From Nitrospirota bacterium (GTDB taxonomy: Bacteria > Nitrospirota > Nitrospiria > Nitrospirales > Nitrospiraceae): 12,188 nt of DNA. Location: the NCBI GenBank assembly GCA_016235225.1, contig JACRLS010000136.1:1-12188 (forward strand), written 5' to 3'. The notes beneath the pieces are model-generated. The model saw nothing but the letters and a program-made list of their open reading frames with translations. It had not been told where the DNA came from and ran no database searches. Within the stretch, counting starts at the first letter, position 1. Every line of letters starts with the position of its first letter. Shown here in pieces: positions 1 to 8,557 of the stretch. The translations under genes were made by a program, and so were the position numbers.

Positions 1-1
1 A

Positions 2-1564
2 TTGAAGGAGGCCTATGGAGCTTCCCTTATAGAGATGCCCCCGATCAATGGGACGCCGAGGCTGCGGGTTCACAAAGATGATGTGCCTCAAGTGGCGCAT
101 TATCTCCACACGCATCCGAATCTGCGCGGAGCCTTGTCACTTCTCTGGGCGGTGGACCATCGACCTCGTGAATCCCGCTCGGAGCTCTGCTACCTCTTCA
201 CGCTGGCGGAGCGCAAAGACTGGCTGCTGCTCTGCACGGATCTGCAGGGCGATGAGCGTCTGTTCAGATCCATCACGCCGCACATCCATGCGGCGAAATG
301 GTATGAGCGAGAGATCCGTGACATGTTCGGCCTGATCCCTGTCGGCCATCCGGACATGCGTCGGCTCGTCCGTCATGAACACTGGCCCAAAGGCTCTCAC
401 CCTCTCAAAAAAGACTTTCAATGGGACACGGTCCTGGAGCGGGCCCAAGGGCAGTACGCGTTTCGACAGATTGAAGGCGAAGGGGTCTTCGAGGTTCCCG
501 TTGGACCGATCCACGCGGGCATCATCGAGCCGGGCCATTTCCGGTTCTCGGTTGCCGGCGAGCCGATCATGCAGCTCGAAATCCACCATTTTTGGAAGCA
601 CCGGGGAGTGGAGAAGCTCTTTGAGCGGCAGCAGCTCACGGACGCTGTGCCGCTCGCTGAGCGGGTTTCCGGCGATACGACGGTCGGCCACAGTCTCGCC
701 TACTGCCAGGCGGCGGAAACGCTGATGCAGGTTGAGGTGCCGCGTCGCGCACGATATCTGCGGAGTTGTTTTCTGGAGCTTGAGCGACTGCACAACCACC
801 TCGGAGATGTGGGCGCGATCTGCAATGACACTGCCTATGCCCTGGCACATGCTCACTGTGGGCGCCTGAAGGAACGGCTGATGCAGCTCAACGATCGGCT
901 GAGCGGATCACGGTTTCTCAGGGGCGTCATTCGAGTCGGTGGCGTCCACGGTGATCTGACGTCGGAACAACTTCGCGAAGTGGTGGCCGAGCTCGATGCC
1001 ATCGAGCCGGATTTGTCGGAGCTGGAGCGCATCGTCTCCGCGAATGCATCCCTCATCGATCGGCTCGAAACCACCGGCATCCTCAGAACTCGGACCGCGT
1101 GGGACCATGCCGTGGTGGGGCTGGTGGCGCGCGCGGCAGGCCTGAGTCAGGACATCCGGCGCGATCGCCCCTTCGCCGCCTACGGCGAACTCGAGGTCAA
1201 CGTCGTGACCTATCGGTACGGGGACGTGCGGGCGCGGATGCGGGTGCGGATGGACGAAATTCACGAGTCCATGCGGCTGATTCGTGAAATAGGCAAACGA
1301 ATTCCCTCGGGGCCGGTCGCGGTCGAGCCGGGCCGCATGCCGGCTGCCGGCGACTGGGCGTTTTCTGCAGTCGAAGGCTGGCGCGGGGAAATTCTTTACG
1401 CGGTGACCGCCGGCGAGAACGGTCAGATTCATCGCTGCAAAGTGCGCGATCCCTCGTTCGTGAATTGGCCGGCGATTCAGTGGGCGGTGCTGGGCAACAT
1501 CATCCCCGACTTTCCGTTGATCAACAAGAGTTTCAATCTCTCCTATGCGGGAAACGACCTCTGA
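2..1564 (+). CDS. Hydrogenase-4/complex I-like large subunit (HyfG/HycE-like, NuoC-NuoD fusion) without [NiFe] ligands; 5' end cut by window
   Basis: This is a fused 30-kDa (NuoC-like, about residues 1-130) and 49-kDa (NuoD/[NiFe]-large-subunit-like, about 160-520) protein. The motif EREIRDMFGLIPVG ends the first domain and PVGPIHAGIIEPGHFRF opens the second; both match E. coli HyfG/HycE as I remember them. The frame is open to the left edge. The first residues (LKEAYGASLIE) still align with the HyfG N-terminus, so the true start lies upstream; the first in-frame ATG is at 35. The two CxxC motifs that bind Ni and Fe are absent: where HyfG has RVCGICGFAHS, this protein reads RVSGDTTVGHS (Ser223, Thr226). 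Its C-terminus reads LSYAGNDL (Ser514, Gly517) where HyfG has CYSC. It should therefore sit in a membrane-bound complex I-like or Ehr-type module but cannot carry a [NiFe] site. Its electron donor is unknown. The NuoB-like subunit follows 98 bases downstream. Confidence 0.88.
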   Translation: MKEAYGASLIEMPPINGTPRLRVHKDDVPQVAHYLHTHPNLRGALSLLWAVDHRPRESRSELCYLFTLAERKDWLLLCTDLQGDERLFRSITPHIHAAKWYEREIRDMFGLIPVGHPDMRRLVRHEHWPKGSHPLKKDFQWDTVLERAQGQYAFRQIEGEGVFEVPVGPIHAGIIEPGHFRFSVAGEPIMQLEIHHFWKHRGVEKLFERQQLTDAVPLAERVSGDTTVGHSLAYCQAAETLMQVEVPRRARYLRSCFLELERLHNHLGDVGAICNDTAYALAHAHCGRLKERLMQLNDRLSGSRFLRGVIRVGGVHGDLTSEQLREVVAELDAIEPDLSELERIVSANASLIDRLETTGILRTRTAWDHAVVGLVARAAGLSQDIRRDRPFAAYGELEVNVVTYRYGDVRARMRVRMDEIHESMRLIREIGKRIPSGPVAVEPGRMPAAGDWAFSAVEGWRGEILYAVTAGENGQIHRCKVRDPSFVNWPAIQWAVLGNIIPDFPLINKSFNLSYAGNDL

Positions 1565-1587
1565 AGAAAGTACGATTTTATGATTGA

Positions 1588-1643
1588 ATCATTTAATCAT
1601 TGATTCGTGTCGCAATGACGAAATCACCAAATGAATAAATGAT
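1588..1643. repeat. AT-rich imperfect palindrome between the two Ehr-like genes
   Basis: The left arm (1588-1608, starting ATCATTTAATCATT) pairs with the right arm (1618-1643, ending AATGAATAAATGAT). Thirteen of the outer 14 positions match, followed by a GATT/CGT inner stretch with small bulges. The loop is 9 bases (1609-1617). The outer arms contain almost no G or C, unlike the surrounding GC-rich sequence. It lies in the 98-base gap and ends 8 bases before the Shine-Dalgarno sequence of the next gene, so it could form an intercistronic hairpin or be a small dispersed repeat. No T-run follows, so it does not look like an ordinary terminator. Confidence 0.5.
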
Positions 1644-1662
1644 CACATCTCTAAGGAGAGCC

Positions 1663-2172
1663 ATGTTTCGGATCATCAAGAAAAGCCTGAAGACCGGAGT
1701 CGTGACCGGTCGACACCCCGATGCCGCGCCGACACCAGAGTCTCCTGATTCGGCATCACGAGCCAAAACGAAACCGTTCAGGAGATCATTGTCGATCCGC
1801 GAGGTGGACACGGGATCCTGTAACGCCTGCGAAATGGAGATGAACGCGCTGGCCAACCCTGTGTACGATGCTGAGCGGTTCGGGATCCACATTGTGGCCT
1901 CGCCGCGTCATGCTGATGCGCTCGTGGTCACAGGTCCGGTGACGATCAATATGGAACGCGCCCTCAAGGATGTCCACAAGCAGACACCCGATCCGAAAGT
2001 GGTCATCGCGTTGGGTGATTGTGCGATCAACTGCGGAGTGTTCAAGGGCAGCTACGCCGTCACAGGTCCGGTCGAACGCCATGTTCCCGTTGACGTCCGT
2101 ATCCCTGGGTGCCCGCCACGCCCGGCTGAAATCCTGAGGACCCTGTCAGCGCTGCGAGAGCGAAAACCATAG
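1663..2172 (+). CDS. NuoB/HyfI-like Fe-S subunit of hydrogenase-4/complex I-type complex
   Basis: This 169-residue protein is the small, N2-type [4Fe-4S] subunit that hands electrons between the large subunit and the rest of the complex. Four cluster cysteines are in place: CNAC (Cys53, Cys56), Cys120 in ALGDC, and Cys150 in IPGCPP. The core VYDAERFGIHIVASPRHAD followed by VVTGPVT is typical of HyfI/HycG/NuoB. I chose ATG 1663 because TAAGGAGAG lies just upstream (1652-1660); an in-frame ATG at 1639 lacks such a site. Residues 10-45 are a poorly conserved, Pro/Ser-rich N-terminal stretch. The protein ends about 80 residues before the E. coli HycG/HyfI end, so it lacks their C-terminal tail. 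It is probably co-transcribed with the large subunit and is the last gene of that operon here. An extra Cys124 is present. Confidence 0.9.
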   Translation: MFRIIKKSLKTGVVTGRHPDAAPTPESPDSASRAKTKPFRRSLSIREVDTGSCNACEMEMNALANPVYDAERFGIHIVASPRHADALVVTGPVTINMERALKDVHKQTPDPKVVIALGDCAINCGVFKGSYAVTGPVERHVPVDVRIPGCPPRPAEILRTLSALRERKP

Positions 2173-2289
2173 GCGTCGCGTGATCTATGCACGAGGGCAT
2201 TGAAATATTCGGCAGTGGGTCAGTTTCAAGCTGTCGCGTCGGTTTCCTTTTTGGCTGACTGGTAAACCTCCGCTGCGGCGCCCGCATTC

Positions 2290-2835
2290 ATGATGGCGAT
2301 CCCGAACCCGACGATCAGGTCAGGCCGGGTCGACAGCGTACCGGCGCCAAAAGGATTATCCCGCAAGATTCATGAAGCTTCGCGGGTACACATCATCATC
2401 CTCGGATGGGTGATCGTGTGGATGCTCGTGGTGCCCTTGTTTCACGTGCATCCGGACGCGGATCATCATCATGGGCAAGCCGGGCATGTCCACGGCGGCA
2501 CGGTGCACACAGTCTTCTCTCGTGACCTGGACTGTGAGTTCAGCGGTGATCGCGAACCGGATGCTTCGCACTCAAGCGAGTCTGCCAGGCTCCCGTCCCT
2601 GGGAACATCTCCACACGTTGGGGATCATCCTGAATTCGGCTTCTCGTTTCTGACCGATTCAGCCGACCGGAAGTCCTCGAAACCCCTCCTGAGCCATGTT
2701 CAGGTCGTTGAGTCGACGGCGGTTCATGCCCCCAATCACCACGGATTGGTAATACAAGACGCCGGCGTTTCTTCTGCTGCAGCATTCCTCCTTCACGAAC
2801 TCCCGTCGCGCGCGCCTCCCTCTTTGCCCGTCTAG
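2290..2835 (+). CDS. His-rich small membrane-anchored protein heading the metal-efflux operon
   Basis: This is a 181-residue protein of no family I can name with certainty. One hydrophobic segment (about 33-51, HIIILGWVIVWMLVVPLF) is followed at once by a His cluster with His at 52, 54, 59-61, 66, 68 and 73. A further set lies near 110-151, and the C-terminus ends SRAPPSLPV. The layout of a short anchor, a His-rich periplasmic part and an RAPP-type end resembles DUF2946-like proteins found beside copper-efflux genes, but that link is tentative. It lies 107 bases before the outer-membrane efflux gene and on the same strand, so a periplasmic metal-binding or sensing role is inferred. The start is uncertain: ATG 2290 or 2293, with no clear Shine-Dalgarno sequence, but no other usable start precedes the membrane segment. 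Confidence 0.62.
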   Translation: MMAIPNPTIRSGRVDSVPAPKGLSRKIHEASRVHIIILGWVIVWMLVVPLFHVHPDADHHHGQAGHVHGGTVHTVFSRDLDCEFSGDREPDASHSSESARLPSLGTSPHVGDHPEFGFSFLTDSADRKSSKPLLSHVQVVESTAVHAPNHHGLVIQDAGVSSAAAFLLHELPSRAPPSLPV

Positions 2836-2942
2836 ACTTCCGTCGCCACAGCCTATCGTGAAATTGTCGCAGGCATCTCGGCGCGGGCGCATTCGCCCTG
2901 TGTCCGCGGGCTGAGGTGTTTGCGGAGCAGAGGAGGCTCCTC

Positions 2943-4208
2943 ATGATCCGTCGCGTATTCATCCTATCACTCATAGCCGGTTGTCTCGCGGGCCTCAGTG
3001 TCAGTCAAACTGTCGCCACCGTCCACGCCGCCGACGCTCGGACGAGTTCATATTCCTTAGATGATCTTCTGACCCTCGCGCTGGAACGTAACCCTGCGCT
3101 GGCGGGAGCAGAGGGGATTGTGAGGCAGAGCCGAGGCCAGCAGATCGCCGCCGGGGCCTATCCAAATCCGTCGGTGTCAGGCAATGCCGGTCGTGGAGCC
3201 ATTCGCGATCCCAGTACCGGCGCGCGCATCACTGAACGCACCGTGACAGTGGAACAACCGCTCGAATGGACGGGGAAGCGCCAGGCTCGACAAGAGGCCG
3301 CCGACGCGGGAGTCGCGGGGGCGCATGCCGCGCTGGAGGAAACCCGCCTGGGGTTGCTGTCCGACGTGAAGGTCGCGTTTTATCAATTACTCTTCGCCCA
3401 GCGAGACGCGGAACTAGCGGCTCAAAACGTCGGCGCAGTCGAGGAGGTGTTGCGAACAGTGAAATCGCGCGTCGCAGCCGGCGAAGCCACTTCGTTCGAT
3501 ACGATGAAGTCGACCGTCGAGCTGCAGAAAGCTCAGAAGGACGTGGCCCGAGCGCAGAATGCTTTAATCGTGGCGAAGACCCGCCTCAATACGCTGACTG
3601 CCGGAGCCTTGGGCAAAGAGTTCTCCATCCGCGGGGATTTTCAACCTCTCAAGCAAGGGTTCGACCTGGATCGTTTGATGGCTCGGGCTCTCGATGAGCA
3701 TCCGACAGTGCGCCGACTGACCAAGCTCACCGAGCAGGCCGAGCACACCGTTCGATTGGAACGGGAATCGCGCATTCCTGGCGTCAGCGTGCAAGGGAGC
3801 TACCATCGGGAGGCGGGAGATGAATCCCTGACCGCCGGACTGAGCATTCCCATTCCACTGTGGTACCGACGGCAGGGTGAGATTGAGGCAGCTCTCGGCG
3901 CCAAACATCGCGCCGAAGCCGATCGACTGCGCATGCGCAACGAGATCGAGCAGGCCATTGTCCAACACGGGCAGGAAGTTCGGACCGCGCAGGATCAGCT
4001 CCAAGTGTTCGAGACCGGCTTGCTCAAACAGGCCGAGCAGACGTTAATCGTGGCGCGAACCAGCTTTCGGCAGGGCGCCGCCAGCCTCTTGGACGTGTTG
4101 GACGCCCAGCGCGTTTACCGGCAGATCTTGTTGGAATATGCGCAGGTGCGAGCGGATCTGTCCATTGCCTTGGCTCGACTGGAGCGATCGCTGGGAGGAA
4201 CATTGTGA
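2943..4208 (+). CDS. Outer-membrane efflux protein, TolC/CusC/CzcC family
   Basis: This 421-residue protein should form the outer-membrane channel of the tripartite heavy-metal exporter encoded by this operon. It has a signal peptide (MIRRVFILSLIAGCLAGLSV, cleavage probably near residue 30, after VHA). Two repeated coiled-coil/beta-barrel halves follow: the first opens with YSLDDLLTLALERNPAL and the second with FDLDRLMARALDEHP. TolC-family signatures include GEATSFDTMKSTVELQKAQ and, near the end, QGAASLLDVLDAQRVYRQ. The IPIPLWYRRQGEI stretch is CzcC/CusC-like rather than TolC-like. I chose ATG 2943, preceded by AGAGGAGG (2930-2937), over an in-frame GTG at 2916 that would put charged residues before the signal peptide. 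Its stop is followed 47 bases later by the adaptor gene start, so the two are co-transcribed. No lipobox cysteine is evident (Cys14 is inside the hydrophobic core). Confidence 0.92.
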   Translation: MIRRVFILSLIAGCLAGLSVSQTVATVHAADARTSSYSLDDLLTLALERNPALAGAEGIVRQSRGQQIAAGAYPNPSVSGNAGRGAIRDPSTGARITERTVTVEQPLEWTGKRQARQEAADAGVAGAHAALEETRLGLLSDVKVAFYQLLFAQRDAELAAQNVGAVEEVLRTVKSRVAAGEATSFDTMKSTVELQKAQKDVARAQNALIVAKTRLNTLTAGALGKEFSIRGDFQPLKQGFDLDRLMARALDEHPTVRRLTKLTEQAEHTVRLERESRIPGVSVQGSYHREAGDESLTAGLSIPIPLWYRRQGEIEAALGAKHRAEADRLRMRNEIEQAIVQHGQEVRTAQDQLQVFETGLLKQAEQTLIVARTSFRQGAASLLDVLDAQRVYRQILLEYAQVRADLSIALARLERSLGGTL

Positions 4209-4255
4209 GCCATGGAAGGTCGGGGGATCGGTCAGCGTCTGGCAGGAGATCTCTC

Positions 4256-5428
4256 ATGACACGAGGACCTGGAAGCATCCGGATAGTCGGCATACTCTGC
4301 GCGCTCCTGACAGGGTGTGGGGACCGTGGGTCTGACGCCCCGGTGCGGCCGTCCCAGGCAGAGACGAAATCAAGTGTCACAGGCGCCCGGGTCGTACATC
4401 CACCCCAGGCCGTGCGGGACCGTCTGAGTGCTGAGCCTGTTGGCTTACGCGCGGTTGTGGAAGTGGTCACGGCCCCCGGTGAGGTCGCGCTTGATCTCAA
4501 ACAGGTGGCCAAGATCACCTCTCGGATCGAAGGCCAGGTCGAACGGATCCATGTCCAACTCGGGGATCGAGTTCAGAAGGGCCAACCATTGGCAGCGATC
4601 GGGAGTCTGCAGCTCGATCAGCTTATCGAGGAATATCTCGTGGGGAAGGCCCAGGCCGATGTGGCGGAGAACAGTTTTCGGAGGACGGAAAAACTCCGGG
4701 CCGAGGACATCGTCCCTGAGCGGAAGCTCATCGAGGAGCGAGGCCGGTACCTTGAAACCAAGGCGCGGTACCAGCACATTCGCGAGAAGCTTTTGAACAT
4801 GGGGCTCTCACGGTCGGAACTCACGGAACTGGAACGGGGGCGACATGAGGAAAGTCATCGCTACACCCTCACGGCTCCCATTGCCGGGACCGTCGTGACG
4901 CAGACCGCGGTGCGAGGTCAAGGGGTGGCCCCTGGACACGAACTGTTCGAGGTGGTGGACACGAGCCGCGTCTGGGTGTTTGCGAATCTTCCGATCGAGC
5001 AGGCCAGAAAATTCAAAGAAGGAGAGACCGGCACGATCACACCCAAGGGTGGTGAGGCGGTCACGGCTCCTCTCACCTATATTGCGCCGGTTGCCGACGA
5101 GACGACCAGAACGATCCGAGTCCGATTCGAGGTGACCAACCAACGGGGCCAACTGAAGCCGCGAGAATATGTCGATGTGACATTGACGCTGCCTGGCCTA
5201 CCGACGGTGGCGGTCCAGGTGTCTGCTGTCACCACCGTGGACAAGGTCCGAGGGGTATTTATTGAACGAGACTCCGCGTACGCCTTCGTCCCGATCGAAG
5301 TCGGTCGAGAAGGGGGCGGCTGGGTCGAAGTCCGGAAAGGCGTGAAAGAGGGTGACCGTGTGGTCACCGAGGGCGTTTTCGATCTCAAGAACGTGCTGCT
5401 GAAAGAGCACATCGGGTCCGGAGAGTGA
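4256..5428 (+). CDS. Periplasmic adaptor (membrane-fusion) lipoprotein, CusB/CzcB family
   Basis: This 390-residue adaptor should link the inner-membrane RND pump to the outer-membrane channel. The N-terminus is a lipoprotein signal with lipobox LLTGC (Cys21). The biotinyl/lipoyl-like half-motif lies near residues 87-117 (SRIEGQVERIHVQLGDRVQKG) and is followed by an alpha-helical hairpin (about 120-195). The second half-motif is YTLTAPIAGTVV near 205-217, and beta-barrel and membrane-proximal domains follow (ARKFKEGETGTI; VRFEVTNQRGQLKPREYVDV). I chose ATG 4256 because AGGAG (4244-4248) is well placed before it and it gives a clean lipoprotein signal; a GTG at 4205 overlapping the previous stop is the alternative. 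It has neither a CzcB-type His-rich extension nor a Met-rich N-terminal stretch, so the metal is not evident. The pump gene begins 7 bases after its stop. Confidence 0.92.
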   Translation: MTRGPGSIRIVGILCALLTGCGDRGSDAPVRPSQAETKSSVTGARVVHPPQAVRDRLSAEPVGLRAVVEVVTAPGEVALDLKQVAKITSRIEGQVERIHVQLGDRVQKGQPLAAIGSLQLDQLIEEYLVGKAQADVAENSFRRTEKLRAEDIVPERKLIEERGRYLETKARYQHIREKLLNMGLSRSELTELERGRHEESHRYTLTAPIAGTVVTQTAVRGQGVAPGHELFEVVDTSRVWVFANLPIEQARKFKEGETGTITPKGGEAVTAPLTYIAPVADETTRTIRVRFEVTNQRGQLKPREYVDVTLTLPGLPTVAVQVSAVTTVDKVRGVFIERDSAYAFVPIEVGREGGGWVEVRKGVKEGDRVVTEGVFDLKNVLLKEHIGSGE

Positions 5429-5435
5429 GGAGACC

Positions 5436-8400
5436 ATGGACCGTTTCCTGATTCTCTCGCTCCGGTATCGGTTCTTTACCCTCATCGCGGTCATCGTGGT
5501 CATGGCCACCGGCCTCTGGTCCTTTACCCACCTCACGATCGATGCGGTGCCGGACCTGACGCCCGTGCAGGTCCAGATCCTCACCCGTGCCCCGGCTCTT
5601 GGTCCAGTCGAAGTCGAACAGTTCATCACGTTCCCGATCGAAACGTCGCTGAACGGTCTCCCCGCCTTGCGCGAACTCCGTTCGGTGTCGCGTTACGGAC
5701 TCTCCGCCGTCACCGCCATCTTCGACGATCACATGGATATCTACCGCGCCAGACAAGTTGTGGCCGAGCGCTTAGCCCGGGCGGTTGAACGAATTCCACC
5801 GGAGTATGGACGTCCCGTCATGGGACCGCTGACGACCGGGCTTGGCGAGGTCTATCAATTCACGGTGAAAGGACCGGGCTATAGTCCGATGGCCCTGCGG
5901 ACCCTCCTGGAATGGGACATCGGCATGAAGCTGCGGGCGGTCCCTGGTGTCGTGGAAGTCAATATCTGGGGAGGCGAGCCTCAGCAGTTCCAGGTGATCG
6001 TAGACCCGGCGAAGCTGCTCTCCTTCAAGCTCTCGCTGCGACAGGTCTTTGAGGCGCTGGAGCGAAACAACGCCGTGGCCGGAGGCGGCTACATCGAACA
6101 CCAGCGCGAACAATTGCTCATTCGGGGTGAGGCGCTGGCCTCCGGGGTGGCCGACTTGGCCCGGATCGTCGTGGCCCACGGATCGGGCGGTGTGCCGATC
6201 TATATCGCCGACGTTGCGGAGGTCAAAGAAGCCACGGCGCTTCGGATCGGTGCCGCCACGGCGATGGGTGAAGGCGAGACCGTCATCGGCATGGTCCAGA
6301 TGTTGGCGGGTGAGAATGCCCGGGAAGTGGTCACGCATGTCAAAGCGCGGGTGCAGGAGATCCAGGCGACATTACCAGCGGGTGTGACGATCGAACCCTA
6401 CTATGACCGGACCGTGTTCGTGTCGAACGTCATCAGGACCGTGCGGAACAATCTCCTGGAAGGGGGACTGCTCGTCGTCGCCGTCCTCTTTCTCTTCCTG
6501 GGGGATCTTCGGGCCGGGCTGATTGTGGCCTCGGCTATTCCGCTGTCGATGTTGATCGCCTTCACCGGCATGATGCAGGCGGGACTCTCCGGCAATCTGA
6601 TGAGCCTAGGCGCGATTGATTTTGGCCTGCTCGTGGATGGATCCGTGGTGATGGTCGACAACATCCTCCGGCGGCTCTCCAAGAAGAGCGGACTGAGTCG
6701 AGCGGAACGGCTCGCCGAAGTGCAGGCCGCCGGGCAAGAGGTCTTACGGCCGATGACGTTCGCGGTGAGCATCATCATTCTCGTGTATGTCCCGATCCTG
6801 GCGCTGACAGGCATTGAAGGCAAAATGTTCCGTCCGATGGCCTCGACCGTCATCATGGCCCTCGCCGGTTCGCTCCTCCTGGCGGTCACGGTGACCCCGG
6901 TCCTCTCGTTCTGGTTCGTCCGTGGCACGCCGGGCGATGAGGACACGCGCCTCATTCAGATGATGCGCCGCGTCTACGCCCCCTGCCTCAGCTGGGCACT
7001 GGCGCGCCCCGCCTGGCCGATCACGCTCGCGGTCGGATTGTTCGTGGTGAGTCTCGGCCTTGGCACATGGCTGGGCGTCGAGTTTGTCCCACGCCTCGAT
7101 GAAGGAGACCTTGCCGTCCAGGTGTGGCGTTTGCCGAGCATTTCGCTGAGCGAGTCGGTGGCCAGCACGCTCGAGATCGAACGAGTCCTGCGCCGATTTC
7201 CTGAGGTCACGCAAGTGGTTTCGCGAACCGGCAGTCCGGAAATCGCCACCGATGTCATGGGGGTGGAACTGTCTGATGTGTTTGTCATTCTCAAGCCGCG
7301 GCGTGAGTGGGTCACAGCCGGGACCCGGGAAGACCTGATTGCGAAGATGAAGAATTTGATCGTTGAAAAGGTGCCCGGTGTGGGTCTTGGATTTACACAG
7401 CCCATTGAGATGCGTTTCAATGAGTTGATCGCCGGGGTGCGCTCGGATCTGGCTCTGAAGATTTTCGGTCCCGGTCTCGATGTGCTCAAACAGACGGCTG
7501 AAGCAGCGGCACGCACGCTTGAACACGTGCGTGGAGCGGCGGATGTGAAGGTCGAACAGGTCGCCGGGCTTCCGCTTCTCCGGGTCATCGTCGATCGGGA
7601 CTCACCGCGGACGAGGTGCTGGCCCTCATCCAATCGACGAGGGTCGGCCACGTCGTCGGCACCGTGGTTCAGGGGTCTCGGCGATTCGATCTGGTGGTCC
7701 GATTGGCCGAAAAAGCCTCGCAGGACCCCACGGCCTTGGGCAGCTTCTTGATTCCCACCGCCCACGGGGAGTTGGTGCCGCTGTCGCGCGTCGCAACCAT
7801 TCAGCTCGACTCAGGACCGGCTCAGATCAGCCGAGAACACGTCCAACGGCGGATCGTCGTGGAATGCAACATTCGGGGGAGAGACTTGGGAAGCTTCGTG
7901 GCCGAGGCTCAACGTGCCGTGTCCCAAGGGGTCGCACTCCCGGCGGGGTATGAGCTGATCTGGGGCGGGCAGTTTGAGCATTTACAAGAAGCCTCAAGAC
8001 GGCTGGCCGTCGTCGTCCCGATCACCTTGCTGCTGATCCTTGGTGTCTTATCTGTGATCTTCGGAACGATGCGCCCAGCCCTGCTCATTTTTCTGAATGT
8101 CCCTCTGGCGATGTCCGGCGGCGTGCTGGCACTCTGGGTGCGTGGCTTGCCACTGAGCATCTCCGCCATCATTGGATTCATTGCGCTCTTCGGGATTGCC
8201 GTTCTCAATGGGGTGGTGTTAGTCAGCCATATCCGCCAGCTCGAAACAGATGGGCTCCCGATTGAACACGCGATCGTCCAAGGTGCAATGGACCGTTTGC
8301 GACCCGTGCTGATGACGGCGCTCGTGGCCAGCTTGGGATTCCTCCCCATGGCTCTCGCGACGAGTGTGGGCGCAGAAGTTCAACGGCCGTTGGCCACCGT

Positions 8401-8482
8401 GGTCATCGGTGGGCTGGCGACCGCGACAGCCCTGACGTTAATCGTGCTCCCGGCCCTGTATCGGTGGACCAAGCGAGGGTGA
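5436..8482 (+). pseudogene. Heavy-metal RND efflux pump, CusA/CzcA family, interrupted by a frameshift near 7598
   Basis: Two frames together encode a full pump of about 1,015 residues. Frame one begins at ATG 5436, with GAGTGAGGAGA overlapping the adaptor stop, and is homologous to residue 721 (VIVDR). It then runs 50 unrelated residues to a stop at 7749-7751. Homology resumes at 7598 as GLTADEVLALIQS and continues to 8482. The first piece holds TM1-7 and both periplasmic loops up to the break; the second holds the rest of loop two and TM8-12. Pump signatures are present: TIDAVPDLTPVQVQI near the N-terminus, and DFGLLVDGSVVMVDN in TM4 with Asp395, Asp401 and Asp408 at the CzcA proton-relay positions. 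TGSPEIATDVMGVELSD marks the heavy-metal subfamily. The usual RDxxARYG at the junction lacks about six residues, which fits a 19-base deletion. It may be a real mutation or an assembly error. The metal substrate is undetermined. Confidence 0.87.
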
Positions 8483-8557
8483 GAAAAAGGTTGGAAAGGG
8501 GGACGAAAAGGGGGTCGCTCCGGCAGGGAACCTTCCGATGGACGAGGGCGCGCCTCG

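Noticed and set aside
15..32. Five-codon mini-ORF after AAGGAGG near the left edge, possibly a leader or the real start region
   Set aside because: The large-subunit frame is open through this stretch and aligns with the HyfG N-terminus upstream of it, so the AAGGAGG is probably coincidental.
2173..2289. Promoter or terminator between the Ehr-like genes and the efflux operon
   Set aside because: I found only weak matches (a TTGAAA near 2200, and GTCAG/CTGAC arms far apart), which are not enough to call a site.
2885..2898. Small hairpin GGGCG-CATT-CGCCC before the outer-membrane efflux gene
   Set aside because: Only five base pairs in GC-rich sequence, so it is expected by chance; no T-run or operator-like symmetry around it.
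7590..7620. Programmed ribosomal frameshift in the pump gene
   Set aside because: There is no slippery run at the junction, and conserved residues are missing there, which points to a deletion.
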